Assembly (NCBI RefSeq): GCF_013177735.1
Contig: NZ_WOEZ01000055.1
Coordinates: 1 to 64,000 of the forward strand
From: Paraburkholderia elongata
Lineage (GTDB): Bacteria; Pseudomonadota; Gammaproteobacteria; Burkholderiales; Burkholderiaceae
DNA length: 64,000 nt
Reading direction: 5' to 3'
Each line of letters begins with the position of its first letter. Position 1 is the first letter of the stretch. A program made the translations under genes and the position numbers. Below the pieces are notes generated by a model. It saw nothing but the letters and a program-made list of their open reading frames with translations. It searched no databases and was not told the origin of the DNA. This document shows positions 17,300 through 25,637 of the stretch, piece after piece.

Positions 17300-18463
17300 A
17301 TGTTTTTCGATGAGCTAAGCAATGAAGAATGGGCGCTGCTAGCAGCGCTTGTCTCTGATGAGCCGGCCGTCCGTCTAAACCGACGCGGCCGGCCCCGCGC
17401 CGAACCACGTATCGTGGCGAATGCCGTCCTGTGGATTCTGACAACTGGCGAACCCTGGTCGAAGCTGCCGGGGCGCTATCCGTCGGGTCCCACATGCCGG
17501 CGCCGTTTCGAAGAATGGCAGTTGAACGGCACCCTCCTCGAGATGGTTCGGCTGTTGTCGCAAACCGGGCGCACCTTCGCGTACGTCCCGCAACCGGCGC
17601 CGCCCGTCGCGGTCAAGCCGGCAGCACCGGTAGCGGAAACCCCCAGCGTGCGCGACGAAAGTCTGCGTGGTGTGTCGTGGAAGAGCCCCGAGTCGTGGCA
17701 GACGCCCGGCATGTCGAGCAGTCTGAGCAACTGGCGTTCGGCCGATCCGATCGCCGATATCACACGCCAGTTGTCCGGGCTGACGAACGTGCCGCCGGTA
17801 TCGCGCGCGCCTTCGAAACCTTCGACACCCGCCTCGTCATTCGCAGCAAGGCCTGCTATGCGCGCCGATCTGCAAAGCATGGACGAAGCGCGGGCGGTGG
17901 ACGCGGCAATGCACAGTCTGGATTCGGCCATCGCGTCGGCACGCCGCACGCAACAGCTTGAAGATCAGCGCAGCCCGCTGTCGATGAGCCTCGCGCCACG
18001 CGGCACGCAAGTCGCCGACCGGCGCGGCTACGTGATCTACGTTGCGGCGGAGCAGGTGCCCAACGCCATGTATCGCGCGTGGGCGGAGATCATGAAGGAC
18101 GGCAAACGCGTCGAGCGTTCCGGCCTCGTCGGCCCGCGTTTTGAAGAAGCCGACGCGGCAGAGCAATACGCGCTCGAATGGGCGCGGCAGTGGATCGACC
18201 GTGAATGCGTCACGCAGGCTGCGGCAGACGCCGCACCGGCAGTTAACGCGGCAGCGGCTGCGGCTGCGCGTCCGTTGCCGGCCATGCGTCATGTGCCGGA
18301 GCCGGTCACGGTGAATCACGGCGGCCCTTTGCACGGTCCGCTCAATGCGTTCCGTGGGCCACTGCGTCGTTATCCTGGCGAACCGGCCGCACCCGCGACC
18401 GAAAGCAGTAGTGCATCAGATCGTTTTCCGTCGTACCCAGAACTCATCTCCCACGCGGGATGA
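17300..18463 (+). CDS. IS5-type transposase N-terminal (DUF4096) domain fused to an unknown C-terminal domain
   Basis: A 387-residue protein. Residues 1-95 match the DUF4096 helical DNA-binding segment found at the start of IS4/IS5-family transposases (ELSNEEWALL, RRGRPRAEPRIVANAVLWIL, GEPWSKLPGRYPSG). No DDE catalytic domain follows. Instead there is a long Pro/Ala/Ser linker and a compact region near residues 250-320 (RRGYVIYVAAEQVPN, GPRFEEADAAEQYALEWARQWID), then an Ala/Pro-rich tail. The ATG at 17300 has GGAGAA just upstream, and the GTG at 17237 is less likely. It looks like a domesticated transposase DNA-binding domain, possibly a regulator. It stands at the edge of the exopolysaccharide locus; a regulatory link is speculative. 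Confidence 0.7.
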   Translation: MFFDELSNEEWALLAALVSDEPAVRLNRRGRPRAEPRIVANAVLWILTTGEPWSKLPGRYPSGPTCRRRFEEWQLNGTLLEMVRLLSQTGRTFAYVPQPAPPVAVKPAAPVAETPSVRDESLRGVSWKSPESWQTPGMSSSLSNWRSADPIADITRQLSGLTNVPPVSRAPSKPSTPASSFAARPAMRADLQSMDEARAVDAAMHSLDSAIASARRTQQLEDQRSPLSMSLAPRGTQVADRRGYVIYVAAEQVPNAMYRAWAEIMKDGKRVERSGLVGPRFEEADAAEQYALEWARQWIDRECVTQAAADAAPAVNAAAAAAARPLPAMRHVPEPVTVNHGGPLHGPLNAFRGPLRRYPGEPAAPATESSSASDRFPSYPELISHAG

Positions 18464-18539
18464 GCGAGACGGCAAGCGCAGCAGCACCCCGCGGCCGTTA
18501 GGAGCAACCGCCGCAGGTTCCCGCTTCATCTGTTGTGAA

Positions 18540-18676
18540 TCATTGGCGTTGCCTGACTGGTGTCGATTGACGTTGCCTGGGCGCTGATTAAAGTTGCCCG
18601 CCGGCGTCCTTCACCGGCGTTCCTCATTGGCGCGCTTTCATCGGCGTGAGTCAGTCGCGTGCTTCACGGGCGTCCC
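18540..18676. repeat. degenerate repeats with an ATTGGCGT core downstream of bceA
   Basis: The gap after the bceA stop contains repeated variants of CATTGGCGTTGCCT/CATTGGCGTCC (for example at 18542, 18624 and 18679) at irregular spacing of about 20-25 bases. The last copy overlaps the 3' end of bceA. It resembles a decaying minisatellite. Confidence 0.45.
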
Positions 18677-20230
18677 TCATTGGCGTCCATACGTATCGTC
18701 GAAGCGCACGATATCGTCTTCGCCGAGATACGAACCCGATTGCACCTCGATCATTTCGAGCGGCATCTTGCCCGGGTTCTCGAGACGGTGGGTGACGCCC
18801 AGCGGAATATAAGCCGATTCGTTTTCGGAGACGATGAAGCGATCTTCACCTCGCGTGACGAGTGCGGTGCCGCGCACGACGATCCAGTGTTCCGCGCGGT
18901 GATGATGCATTTGCAGCGAGAGCCGCGCACCCGGCTTCACGACGATACGTTTCACCTGGAAGCGCTCGCCGGTGTCGACGGAATCGTAATTGCCCCACGG
19001 GCGATGTACCTTGCGATGACTGGCCGCCTCCAGCCCGCCATCGCTGCGAATCCGTCCGACAATCTTCTTGACGTCCTGCACGCGCGATTTGTCCGCGACC
19101 AGAATCGCATCGGCCGTTTCGACCACCACGAGATCCTGCGTGCCGACGCAGGCAATCAGGCGTCCTTCCGAATGCGCGAAGGTCGAAGCCGCCCCTTCGA
19201 ACATCACGCGGCCGCGGCCCACGTTCTGATCGGCGTCTTTCTCCGAGATGTCCCAGATCGCGTCCCACGAACCCACGTCCGACCAGCCCGCTTGCAATGG
19301 CACGACCACTCCGGATGCGGCGGTCTGATCGTTACCCAGTTGCTCCATCACGGCGTAGTCGATCGAATTCGACGGCGAGGCGCTGAACGCGTCGCGTTGC
19401 AGACGGAAGAAATCGCCGTCCGCTTTGCCACCCGCGAATGCTGCTTGGCAGGCTTCGTAAATCGCCGGCTGGAAATGGCGGATCGCCTTCAGCCAGGTCG
19501 ACGCGCGCATGATGAAAATGCCGCTGTTCCACCAGTACTCCTGCGATTCGATATAACGCTGCGCCAACTCCAGATGCGGTTTTTCGACGAAGCGATCGAG
19601 CTTGTGCGCGCCGATCTTGTCGGCTGCATCGGCGTCCGTCGCGCCAGCGTCGTTAGGCGTGCCAAGCGCCTCACCGATGCGGATGTAGCCATAGCCTGTT
19701 TCCGCACGCGTCGGCACGATGCCCATCGTCACAATATGGCCGGCGGCCGCATGCTGTACGCCGGCGGCCACTGCCGCATGAAAACCGTCGATATCGGTCA
19801 CTGCGTGATCGGCGGGCATCACGACCATGATGCCGTCCTCGTCCTGCGCGGCGATCGAAAGGGCGGCCACCGTCAGCGCCGGCGCCGTGTCGCGCCCGGC
19901 AGGCTCGAGAATCAGCCGGGTCGGTTTGCCGCTCGTGCGCAATTGCTCGGCGGTCGTGAAGCGCTGTTCTTCGTTGGCCACGACGACCAGTTGCTCGGCG
20001 AGCGGATGGCCGGTTTCGAGCCCGTCGAGCCGACGAGTGGTCGATTGCAGCAGCGAGTCGTCGCCGAGCAGGCCAATCAGTTGTTTCGGATGCTGCTCGC
20101 GCGACATCGGCCACAACCGTGTGCCGGAGCCGCCCGCCAGAATCACGGGATGAACCTTGAGCTTGACGTTTAGGGGCATAGCTTGCGTGGACCGGGTGTC
20201 GGCGGGCGTGGCCGTAACCAGAGCTGTCAT
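18677..20230 (-). CDS. bceA: bifunctional mannose-6-phosphate isomerase / GDP-mannose pyrophosphorylase (BceA)
   Basis: A type II bifunctional enzyme (517 residues) that makes mannose-6-phosphate from fructose-6-phosphate and GDP-mannose from mannose-1-phosphate, supplying GDP-mannose and, through BceN, GDP-rhamnose. The nucleotidyltransferase domain starts with VILAGGSGTRLWPMSRE and contains FVEKP. The C-terminal cupin isomerase domain shows RPWGNYDSVDTGERFQVKRI, LSLQMHHHRAEHW and YIPLGVTHRLENPGKMPLEMIEVQSG. The start at 20230 (MTALVT) has GAGGAGT upstream; the TTG start at 20290 is less likely. It diverges from bceB across a long AT-rich gap, as in other cepacian loci. Confidence 0.94.
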   Translation of the reverse strand: MTALVTATPADTRSTQAMPLNVKLKVHPVILAGGSGTRLWPMSREQHPKQLIGLLGDDSLLQSTTRRLDGLETGHPLAEQLVVVANEEQRFTTAEQLRTSGKPTRLILEPAGRDTAPALTVAALSIAAQDEDGIMVVMPADHAVTDIDGFHAAVAAGVQHAAAGHIVTMGIVPTRAETGYGYIRIGEALGTPNDAGATDADAADKIGAHKLDRFVEKPHLELAQRYIESQEYWWNSGIFIMRASTWLKAIRHFQPAIYEACQAAFAGGKADGDFFRLQRDAFSASPSNSIDYAVMEQLGNDQTAASGVVVPLQAGWSDVGSWDAIWDISEKDADQNVGRGRVMFEGAASTFAHSEGRLIACVGTQDLVVVETADAILVADKSRVQDVKKIVGRIRSDGGLEAASHRKVHRPWGNYDSVDTGERFQVKRIVVKPGARLSLQMHHHRAEHWIVVRGTALVTRGEDRFIVSENESAYIPLGVTHRLENPGKMPLEMIEVQSGSYLGEDDIVRFDDTYGRQ

Positions 20231-20878
20231 GAGATGGACTCCTCGAGGCTGGGTGAATGCGTCGAGTTTTATCACGAAGTAATGAATCAATAAAAGCGCG
20301 TTAAATGGAAACTATATAAAACGTCTAATAAAATTCGTCGCTTCGTGAAGGAAAAATGTCCGGATAATTTTTAAAAAAGAAAAATTACCCGAAAAAAATA
20401 GCGGGCAATTTTTTTGTCCAGCGGAATGAGGGAAAATGGAGGTGAACGACGAGATGTAAGCTTCGTAGGAAAACAGACAGATTGACTCACCGCCGCCTCC
20501 AGAAAGGCGATAAAAGGGGCTCTCAAACGCTAATTCGGTAACAATTGCCGCACAAAATTCAGAAAAAATACCGAAATTTTGACCGATACATTTTGAGATT
20601 TTTTGCTGTCTTGCAGTCCGAATTTTAATATCGCTTTATCTATACCTGTACAAGGGTATTCACTCATTCAGGCACCTGCTTTCCGAATCGGCCGTTCAGG
20701 AATTTTTTATCTGGAAGGCGGCAGGGCAATTAGCACCGGTTCAATCAGTTTCGCGTTGCGCATTTATCTGGCAGGCGCGAATACCGGCGTTGCGCCCCCG
20801 GCGGCAAGACTTGATGAGTGTGATGGGAATTCAACCAACCAACGGATGGCACTTGACTGACGAACTGAGGGGCAGCGC
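20231..20878. promoter_or_regulatory. long AT-rich divergent promoter region between bceA and bceB
   Basis: About 650 bases without a gene, markedly AT-rich between roughly 20280 and 20700, in contrast with the GC-rich coding DNA on both sides. It must hold the promoters of bceA and of the bceB-K operon, plus a long untranslated leader for one or both. The composition is what H-NS/MvaT-type silencers favour. No exact RfaH ops element (GGCGGTAG) was found; GGCGGCAG at about 20717 is the closest string. Confidence 0.6.
20380..20415 (+). terminator. hairpin with T-run inside the bceA-bceB promoter region
   Basis: AAAAATTACCCG (20380-20391) pairs with CGGGCAATTTTT (20402-20413), with one mismatch, and is followed by a run of seven T. 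On either strand it could act as an intrinsic terminator or attenuator. It lies 460 bases before bceB and 150 before bceA, so it could limit leader transcription rather than end a gene. Confidence 0.5.
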
Positions 20879-22276
20879 ATGCTGAGCGTTCTATCGAGAA
20901 TCATCGACATCGCCATGGTCGCGCTCGGCGCCGCCATCGCGACGGCCGTGCACAGCGGGAAATTGGCGTGGCTGGACGACGTCCAAAGCGTGTCGCTCGC
21001 GTTCGACTGCCTGCTGGTGGTGGTGTTCTTTCCCGCGCTGGGGATCTATCAGTCGTGGCGCGGCAAGCCGCTCTACGACCTGTTGTGCCGCGTCGCGGGC
21101 GGTTGGGTGATGGTGGAGGTCACCGGCGTGCTGATCAGCTTCAGCCTGCACCGCTCGGACAGCCTGTCGCGGCTGTGGCTCGTGTACTGGGCGGTTGCCA
21201 CGATCGTGCTGCTGATCGTCAACAAGGCGATCGTCTATTCGATCCTGCGCGGCCTGCGCCGCGAAGGCTTCAATCAGCGGGCGGTGGCGATCGTCGGCGG
21301 CGCGCCGTATGGGCGCTTCCTGATCGAACAGATGCGCAGCCGCCCGGAAGCGGGCTTTAGCCCCGTCGTGGTGTTCGACGAGGAGGGCACGATCAATCCC
21401 TATGAAGACCCCGATGCGAGCGATTCGATCGAGGGCGTGCCGGTCGAGCGCGATTACGCGCGGATGCTTCAACTGGTGCGTCAGCGTGCGATTCGCGAGC
21501 TGTGGCTCGCGCTGCCGATCTCGAAGGAGAAGGCGATCCACCGCTTCGTAATGGACCTGAAGAACGACTTCGTGAACATCCGCTTCATCCCGGACGTGCG
21601 CAGCCTGACGCTCTTCAATCAGCCGATGGTGGATCTGCTCGGCGTGCCGGCGATCAACCTGGCCGCCTCGCCGATCACCGATCTGCGCGTGCTGCCCAAG
21701 CGCGTCTTCGACCGTCTGTTCGCGCTGGCGGCATTGACCGCGCTGTCGCCGGTGATGCTGGTGATCGCGGCGATGGTGAAGCTGAGCTCGCCCGGCCCGG
21801 TGTTCTTCCGCCAGAAGCGCAAAGGCATCGACGGCAACCAGTTCGAGATCTACAAGTTTCGCTCGATGAAGATGCACAAGGAAGAGGCCGGCAAGATCAC
21901 CCAGGCCACGCGGCGCGATCCGCGCATCACGGCGGTCGGCGCGTTCCTGCGGCGCACCAGCCTCGACGAATTGCCGCAATTCATCAACGTGCTGCGTGGC
22001 GAGATGTCGGTGGTCGGCCCGCGCCCCCACGCGCTCGAACACGACGACATCTACAAGGATCTGGTGAAGGGCTACATGCACCGTTACCGGATCAAGCCGG
22101 GTATCACCGGCTGGGCGCAGATCAACGGCTATCGCGGCGAAACCGACCGCATCGAAAAGATGATGGGCCGCGTCAAGCTCGATCTGTACTACATGCAGCA
22201 CTGGACCTTCTGGCTCGACATCAAGATCGTCGTGCTGACGCTGTGGAAGGGCTTTGTGGGCAGCAACGCTTACTGA
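20879..22276 (+). CDS. bceB: undecaprenyl-phosphate glucose phosphotransferase (BceB)
   Basis: The initiating polyprenyl glycosylphosphotransferase (WbaP/WcaJ family, 465 residues): it transfers glucose-1-phosphate from UDP-glucose to undecaprenyl phosphate, the first step of cepacian repeat-unit assembly. The N-terminal third holds four or five membrane helices, followed by a Rossmann-like CoA-binding-type region ([17 protein letters not shown]). The C-terminal catalytic domain shows [51 protein letters not shown] and [17 protein letters not shown]. It is the first gene of the plus-strand bce operon. Confidence 0.94.
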   Translation: MLSVLSRIIDIAMVALGAAIATAVHSGKLAWLDDVQSVSLAFDCLLVVVFFPALGIYQSWRGKPLYDLLCRVAGGWVMVEVTGVLISFSLHRSDSLSRLWLVYWAVATIVLLIVNKAIVYSILRGLRREGFNQRAVAIVGGAPYGRFLIEQMRSRPEAGFSPVVVFDEEGTINPYEDPDASDSIEGVPVERDYARMLQLVRQRAIRELWLALPISKEKAIHRFVMDLKNDFVNIRFIPDVRSLTLFNQPMVDLLGVPAINLAASPITDLRVLPKRVFDRLFALAALTALSPVMLVIAAMVKLSSPGPVFFRQKRKGIDGNQFEIYKFRSMKMHKEEAGKITQATRRDPRITAVGAFLRRTSLDELPQFINVLRGEMSVVGPRPHALEHDDIYKDLVKGYMHRYRIKPGITGWAQINGYRGETDRIEKMMGRVKLDLYYMQHWTFWLDIKIVVLTLWKGFVGSNAY

Positions 22277-22366
22277 GCGTCGCATTGCGCATTTATCGAG
22301 CAGCCGCTGCGCAACGCATCGCGCGACGGCTCTCCTGAATCAACTCCATTTTCCGAGGTGTAATAC

Positions 22367-23824
22367 ATGAACCTGACGATCATCGGTAGTGGCTACGTAG
22401 GCCTCGTGACGGGCGCTTGTCTGGCCGACATCGGCCACGACGTCTTCTGTCTCGACGTCGATCAGCGCAAGATCGACGTGCTCAACAACGGCGGCGTGCC
22501 GATCCATGAACCGGGTCTGCAGGAGATCATTGCGCGCAATCGCAAAGCAGGCCGCCTGAAGTTCTCGACCGACATCGAGGCCGCGGTCGCGCACGGCGAC
22601 ATCCAGTTCATCGCGGTGGGCACGCCCTCCGACGAAGACGGTTCCGCCGACCTGCAATACGTGCTTGCCGCCGCGCGCAACATCGGCCGCCATATGACGG
22701 GCTTCAAGGTGATCGTCGACAAATCGACGGTGCCGGTCGGCACGGCGTCGCGCGTGCGCGACGTGATCGGCGAGGAACTGGCCGCGCGCAACGGGAGCCA
22801 CATGTTCTCCGTGGTGTCGAATCCGGAGTTCCTGAAAGAAGGCGCGGCCGTAGAAGACTTCACGCGGCCTGACCGCATCGTGCTCGGTTGCGATGAAGAC
22901 ATGCCGGGCGAAAAAGCGCGCGAACTGATGAAGCGCCTCTATGCGCCGTTCAACCGCAATCGCGAACGCACGCTGTACATGGACGTGCGTTCGGCCGAGT
23001 TCACCAAGTACGCCGCCAACGCGATGCTCGCCACGCGTATCTCGTACATGAACGAGCTCGCGAATCTGGCCGATCGCGTCGGTGCTGATATCGAAGCGGT
23101 GCGCCGCGGCATCGGTTCCGATCCGCGGATCGGCTACGACTTCCTGTATGCCGGTTGCGGTTACGGCGGTTCGTGCTTCCCGAAAGACGTGCAGGCGCTG
23201 ATTCGCACGGCAGCCGATCACAAAGCCAACCTGCGCATTCTCGAAGCGGTGGAAGCCGTCAACGACACGCAGAAAAAGATCCTCGCGCACAAGATCGTCG
23301 ATCGTCTGGGCGAAGACCTGTCGGATCGCACCTTCGGCGTGTGGGGCCTCGCGTTCAAGCCGAACACGGACGACATGCGCGAAGCGCCGAGCCGTCCGCT
23401 GATCGCCGAACTGCTGCGCCGTGGCGCGCGCGTGAAAGCCTACGACCCGGTTGCGATCGACGAATCGAAGCGCGTGTTCGCACTCGATCTGAAGGATGTG
23501 CCGCAACAGCACGCGCGCCTGTCGTTCGTGAACGAGGAGATGGACGCGGCCGAGGGCGCCGATGCACTGGTGATCCTCACCGAATGGAAAGTCTTCAAGA
23601 GCCCGGATTTCGATTTGCTCAAGGAGAGCCTCAACACGCCGCTGATTTTCGACGGCCGCAATCTGTACGAGCCGGACGCGCTGCTCGAACTCGGTATCGA
23701 GTATCACGCGATCGGCCGTCAGCACGCGCTGCGCAATGCGCCGGCGAAGGTCGGCGCGAACGGTATGCCGGTAACAGCCCATTCGCCTGAAGCGGTCGAG
23801 GCCGCTCAGGAAGTTGGCCAATAA
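22367..23824 (+). CDS. bceC: UDP-glucose 6-dehydrogenase (BceC)
   Basis: Oxidises UDP-glucose twice with NAD to UDP-glucuronate, the donor for the acidic sugar of cepacian. The N-terminal Rossmann motif is [15 protein letters not shown], the catalytic Cys lies in [10 protein letters not shown] near residue 268, and the central dimer domain contains [17 protein letters not shown]. At 485 residues it is somewhat longer than the usual 440-470 because of a tail rich in Ala, Glu and Val. A 12-base direct duplication (23811-23822 and 23823-23834) spans the stop codon and repeats it in frame. It is followed closely by bceD. Confidence 0.95.
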   Translation: MNLTIIGSGYVGLVTGACLADIGHDVFCLDVDQRKIDVLNNGGVPIHEPGLQEIIARNRKAGRLKFSTDIEAAVAHGDIQFIAVGTPSDEDGSADLQYVLAAARNIGRHMTGFKVIVDKSTVPVGTASRVRDVIGEELAARNGSHMFSVVSNPEFLKEGAAVEDFTRPDRIVLGCDEDMPGEKARELMKRLYAPFNRNRERTLYMDVRSAEFTKYAANAMLATRISYMNELANLADRVGADIEAVRRGIGSDPRIGYDFLYAGCGYGGSCFPKDVQALIRTAADHKANLRILEAVEAVNDTQKKILAHKIVDRLGEDLSDRTFGVWGLAFKPNTDDMREAPSRPLIAELLRRGARVKAYDPVAIDESKRVFALDLKDVPQQHARLSFVNEEMDAAEGADALVILTEWKVFKSPDFDLLKESLNTPLIFDGRNLYEPDALLELGIEYHAIGRQHALRNAPAKVGANGMPVTAHSPEAVEAAQEVGQ

Positions 23825-23834
23825 GTTGGCCAAT
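23811..23834 (+). repeat. 12-bp tandem duplication over the bceC stop codon
   Basis: AAGTTGGCCAAT occurs twice in direct succession; each copy contributes a TAA stop in the bceC frame. It looks like a recent slippage event with no effect on the protein. Confidence 0.75.
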
Positions 23835-23872
23835 AAGCCGCCGCGCCGTCACGCCTCGTTAAGGAGCCCGCT

Positions 23873-24328
23873 ATGTTCGCTAACGTTCTGATCGTCTGCC
23901 ACGCCAACGTGTGCCGTTCGCCCGCTGCCGAGATGCTGTTCAAGTCCCGGCAGCGCACGGCGTCGCGGTCGTCCTCAGCGCCGATCGCGTTTCATTCGGC
24001 GGGCCTGCGTGCCGCGAACGGCCACGGCATGGACCCGGTGATGCGACGCCTGCTCGACGAGCAGGGCGTCGCCTCCGGGATCCACTATTCGCGGCGCCTC
24101 GAGCGCCAGCTCGTGCGTTCCGCCGACCTGGTGCTCGTCACCGAGCGCGCGCAGGTGAGCGCGGTCGAAGCGCTCGATCCGGCCTCGCGCGGCAAGGTCT
24201 ATCCGCTCGGCAAGTGGGAAGACGATTCCGACGTCGCCGATCCGCACGGCGGCGTGGAATCCGACTATAGGGAGAGTCTCGTGCTCATCGAACATCTGGT
24301 CATGGGATGGCTGAAAAAAATATGCTGA
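23873..24328 (+). CDS. bceD: low-molecular-weight protein tyrosine phosphatase (BceD, Wzb-like)
   Basis: Dephosphorylates the tyrosine kinase BceF, giving the phosphorylation cycle that wzy-dependent export systems need. The catalytic loop C-x5-R-S appears as CHANVCRSP at residues 9-17, and the general acid Asp lies in DVADPHGG near the C-terminus (DP-x-x-G pattern). At 151 residues it is a normal Wzb. Its stop overlaps the likely bceE start (TGATG at 24326-24330), so the two are translationally coupled. An internal Ser-rich stretch after the active site (ASRSSSAP) looks like a small insertion. Confidence 0.93.
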   Translation: MFANVLIVCHANVCRSPAAEMLFKSRQRTASRSSSAPIAFHSAGLRAANGHGMDPVMRRLLDEQGVASGIHYSRRLERQLVRSADLVLVTERAQVSAVEALDPASRGKVYPLGKWEDDSDVADPHGGVESDYRESLVLIEHLVMGWLKKIC

Positions 24329-25557
24329 TGAAAAAACTCACTGCACACACATTCGCGAACTGCAACTCGACAGGCTTTAAATCGAGGTTTGCCGCCACGC
24401 TTTTGCTGACGTCCTTTCTGTCGGCCTGCGCTACCGCACCTGGCAATTATCTCGACACGTCCCGTCTGAAAGACGACGGCCAGCACCAGAGTCAACAAGC
24501 TAACGAAACCTATCCGGTCCATCTGATCGACGGCCCGCTGGTTGCGGCGCAAGCGCAAGCTCAAGCCAGCGCCGCGCAACAGGCGCTGCCGACCTCGCAT
24601 TACAGCGATCCGTCGCAGTACGTGTACCGGCTCTCGCCGCAAGACATTCTCGGCATCACCGTGTGGGACCATCCGGAATTGACCACGCCGCAGGGCAGCA
24701 CGCTGTCGGCGGGCGGCAACACCACGCAGAGTGTCGGCGGCGCCCTGCAGCAGCCGTATACCGCTGCGCTGCCGGGCCAGGCCGATCCTTACGGCCAGAC
24801 TGTCGCCGCGGACGGCACGATCTATTTCCCGTTCGTCGGCCGTATCAAGGCCGCGGGCAAGACCGTGGGCGAGTTGCGCGATCAGTTGAGCGCCGGCCTC
24901 GTGCGCTACATCCGCAATCCGCAGGTCGACGTGCGCGTGCTGTCGTACCGCGGCCAGAAAGTGCAGGTGACCGGCGACGTGAAGACGCCGGGCCCGCTCG
25001 CCATCAGCGACGTGCCGCTCACGCTGGTCGACGCGATCACGCGCTCGGGCGGCACGAACACCGACGCCGACATCCAGCGTGTGCGCCTCACGCGCAACAA
25101 CAAGCTGTACGTGCTCGACGCCAACCGCATGCTCGACCAGGGCGACACCACGCAGAACGTCATGCTGCAAAACGGCGACGTGATCAACATCCCGGATCAC
25201 AACGACAGCCGCATCTTCGTGATGGGCGAAGTGAAGACGCCGATCCAGCTGCCGATGGTGAAGGGCCGCCTGACGATCGCCGACGCGCTCACGCAGTCGG
25301 GCGGCATTCTCGACACGGACGCCAATCCGCGCCAGATCTTCGTGATGCGCGGCATGCGCGAGCATCCGACCACGCCGGACGTGTACCGCCTCGACATGAC
25401 GCAGCCCGACGCGATCATGCTGTCGTCCCAGTTCCAGTTGCAGCCGATGGATGTCGTGTATGTGGGCACCGCCGCTTCGACCACGTTCAACCGTGTGTTG
25501 CAGCAGGTCCTGCCGACCATACAGACGCTGTTCTACCTGAAGCAGTTGACGAAATAA
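24328..25557 (+). CDS. bceE: outer-membrane polysaccharide export lipoprotein (BceE, Wza/OPX family)
   Basis: An OPX-family lipoprotein forming the outer-membrane exit channel for cepacian. The leader ends in the lipobox LSAC, giving lipidated Cys34. The Poly_export domain starts at YRLSPQDILGITVWDHPELT and is followed by two SLBB-like segments (GDVKTPGPLAISDVPLTLVDAI and GEVKTPIQLPMVKGRLTIADAL). Three in-frame ATGs exist (24307, 24322, 24328); 24328 is chosen because it overlaps the bceD stop as TGATG and begins a typical signal peptide. The insertion with GNTTQSVGG inside the Poly_export domain is longer than in enterobacterial Wza. Confidence 0.92.
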   Translation: MKKLTAHTFANCNSTGFKSRFAATLLLTSFLSACATAPGNYLDTSRLKDDGQHQSQQANETYPVHLIDGPLVAAQAQAQASAAQQALPTSHYSDPSQYVYRLSPQDILGITVWDHPELTTPQGSTLSAGGNTTQSVGGALQQPYTAALPGQADPYGQTVAADGTIYFPFVGRIKAAGKTVGELRDQLSAGLVRYIRNPQVDVRVLSYRGQKVQVTGDVKTPGPLAISDVPLTLVDAITRSGGTNTDADIQRVRLTRNNKLYVLDANRMLDQGDTTQNVMLQNGDVINIPDHNDSRIFVMGEVKTPIQLPMVKGRLTIADALTQSGGILDTDANPRQIFVMRGMREHPTTPDVYRLDMTQPDAIMLSSQFQLQPMDVVYVGTAASTTFNRVLQQVLPTIQTLFYLKQLTK

Positions 25558-25637
25558 CCGTCTGAGCCGCCGACAGGCCCGCGCCGCTCTCTCAGGGCGC
25601 GGGACCGAAGCAAACGCCAAGGCAAACGCGCAAGCAC

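Noticed and set aside
17058..17495. Minus-strand open frame of 145 codons overlapping the transposase-domain gene
   Set aside because: It is antisense to a recognisable domain, lacks a start signal and matches no pattern I know.
20665..20690. Sigma-54-like string AGGCAC-N5-TTCC in the bceB leader
   Set aside because: The essential -12 GC is CC and the first -24 base is wrong; compared with the clean match upstream of nirB it is not convincing.
20710..20726. RfaH ops/JUMPstart-like GGCGGCAG upstream of bceB
   Set aside because: It differs from GGCGGTAG at a key base and the rest of the JUMPstart sequence is missing.
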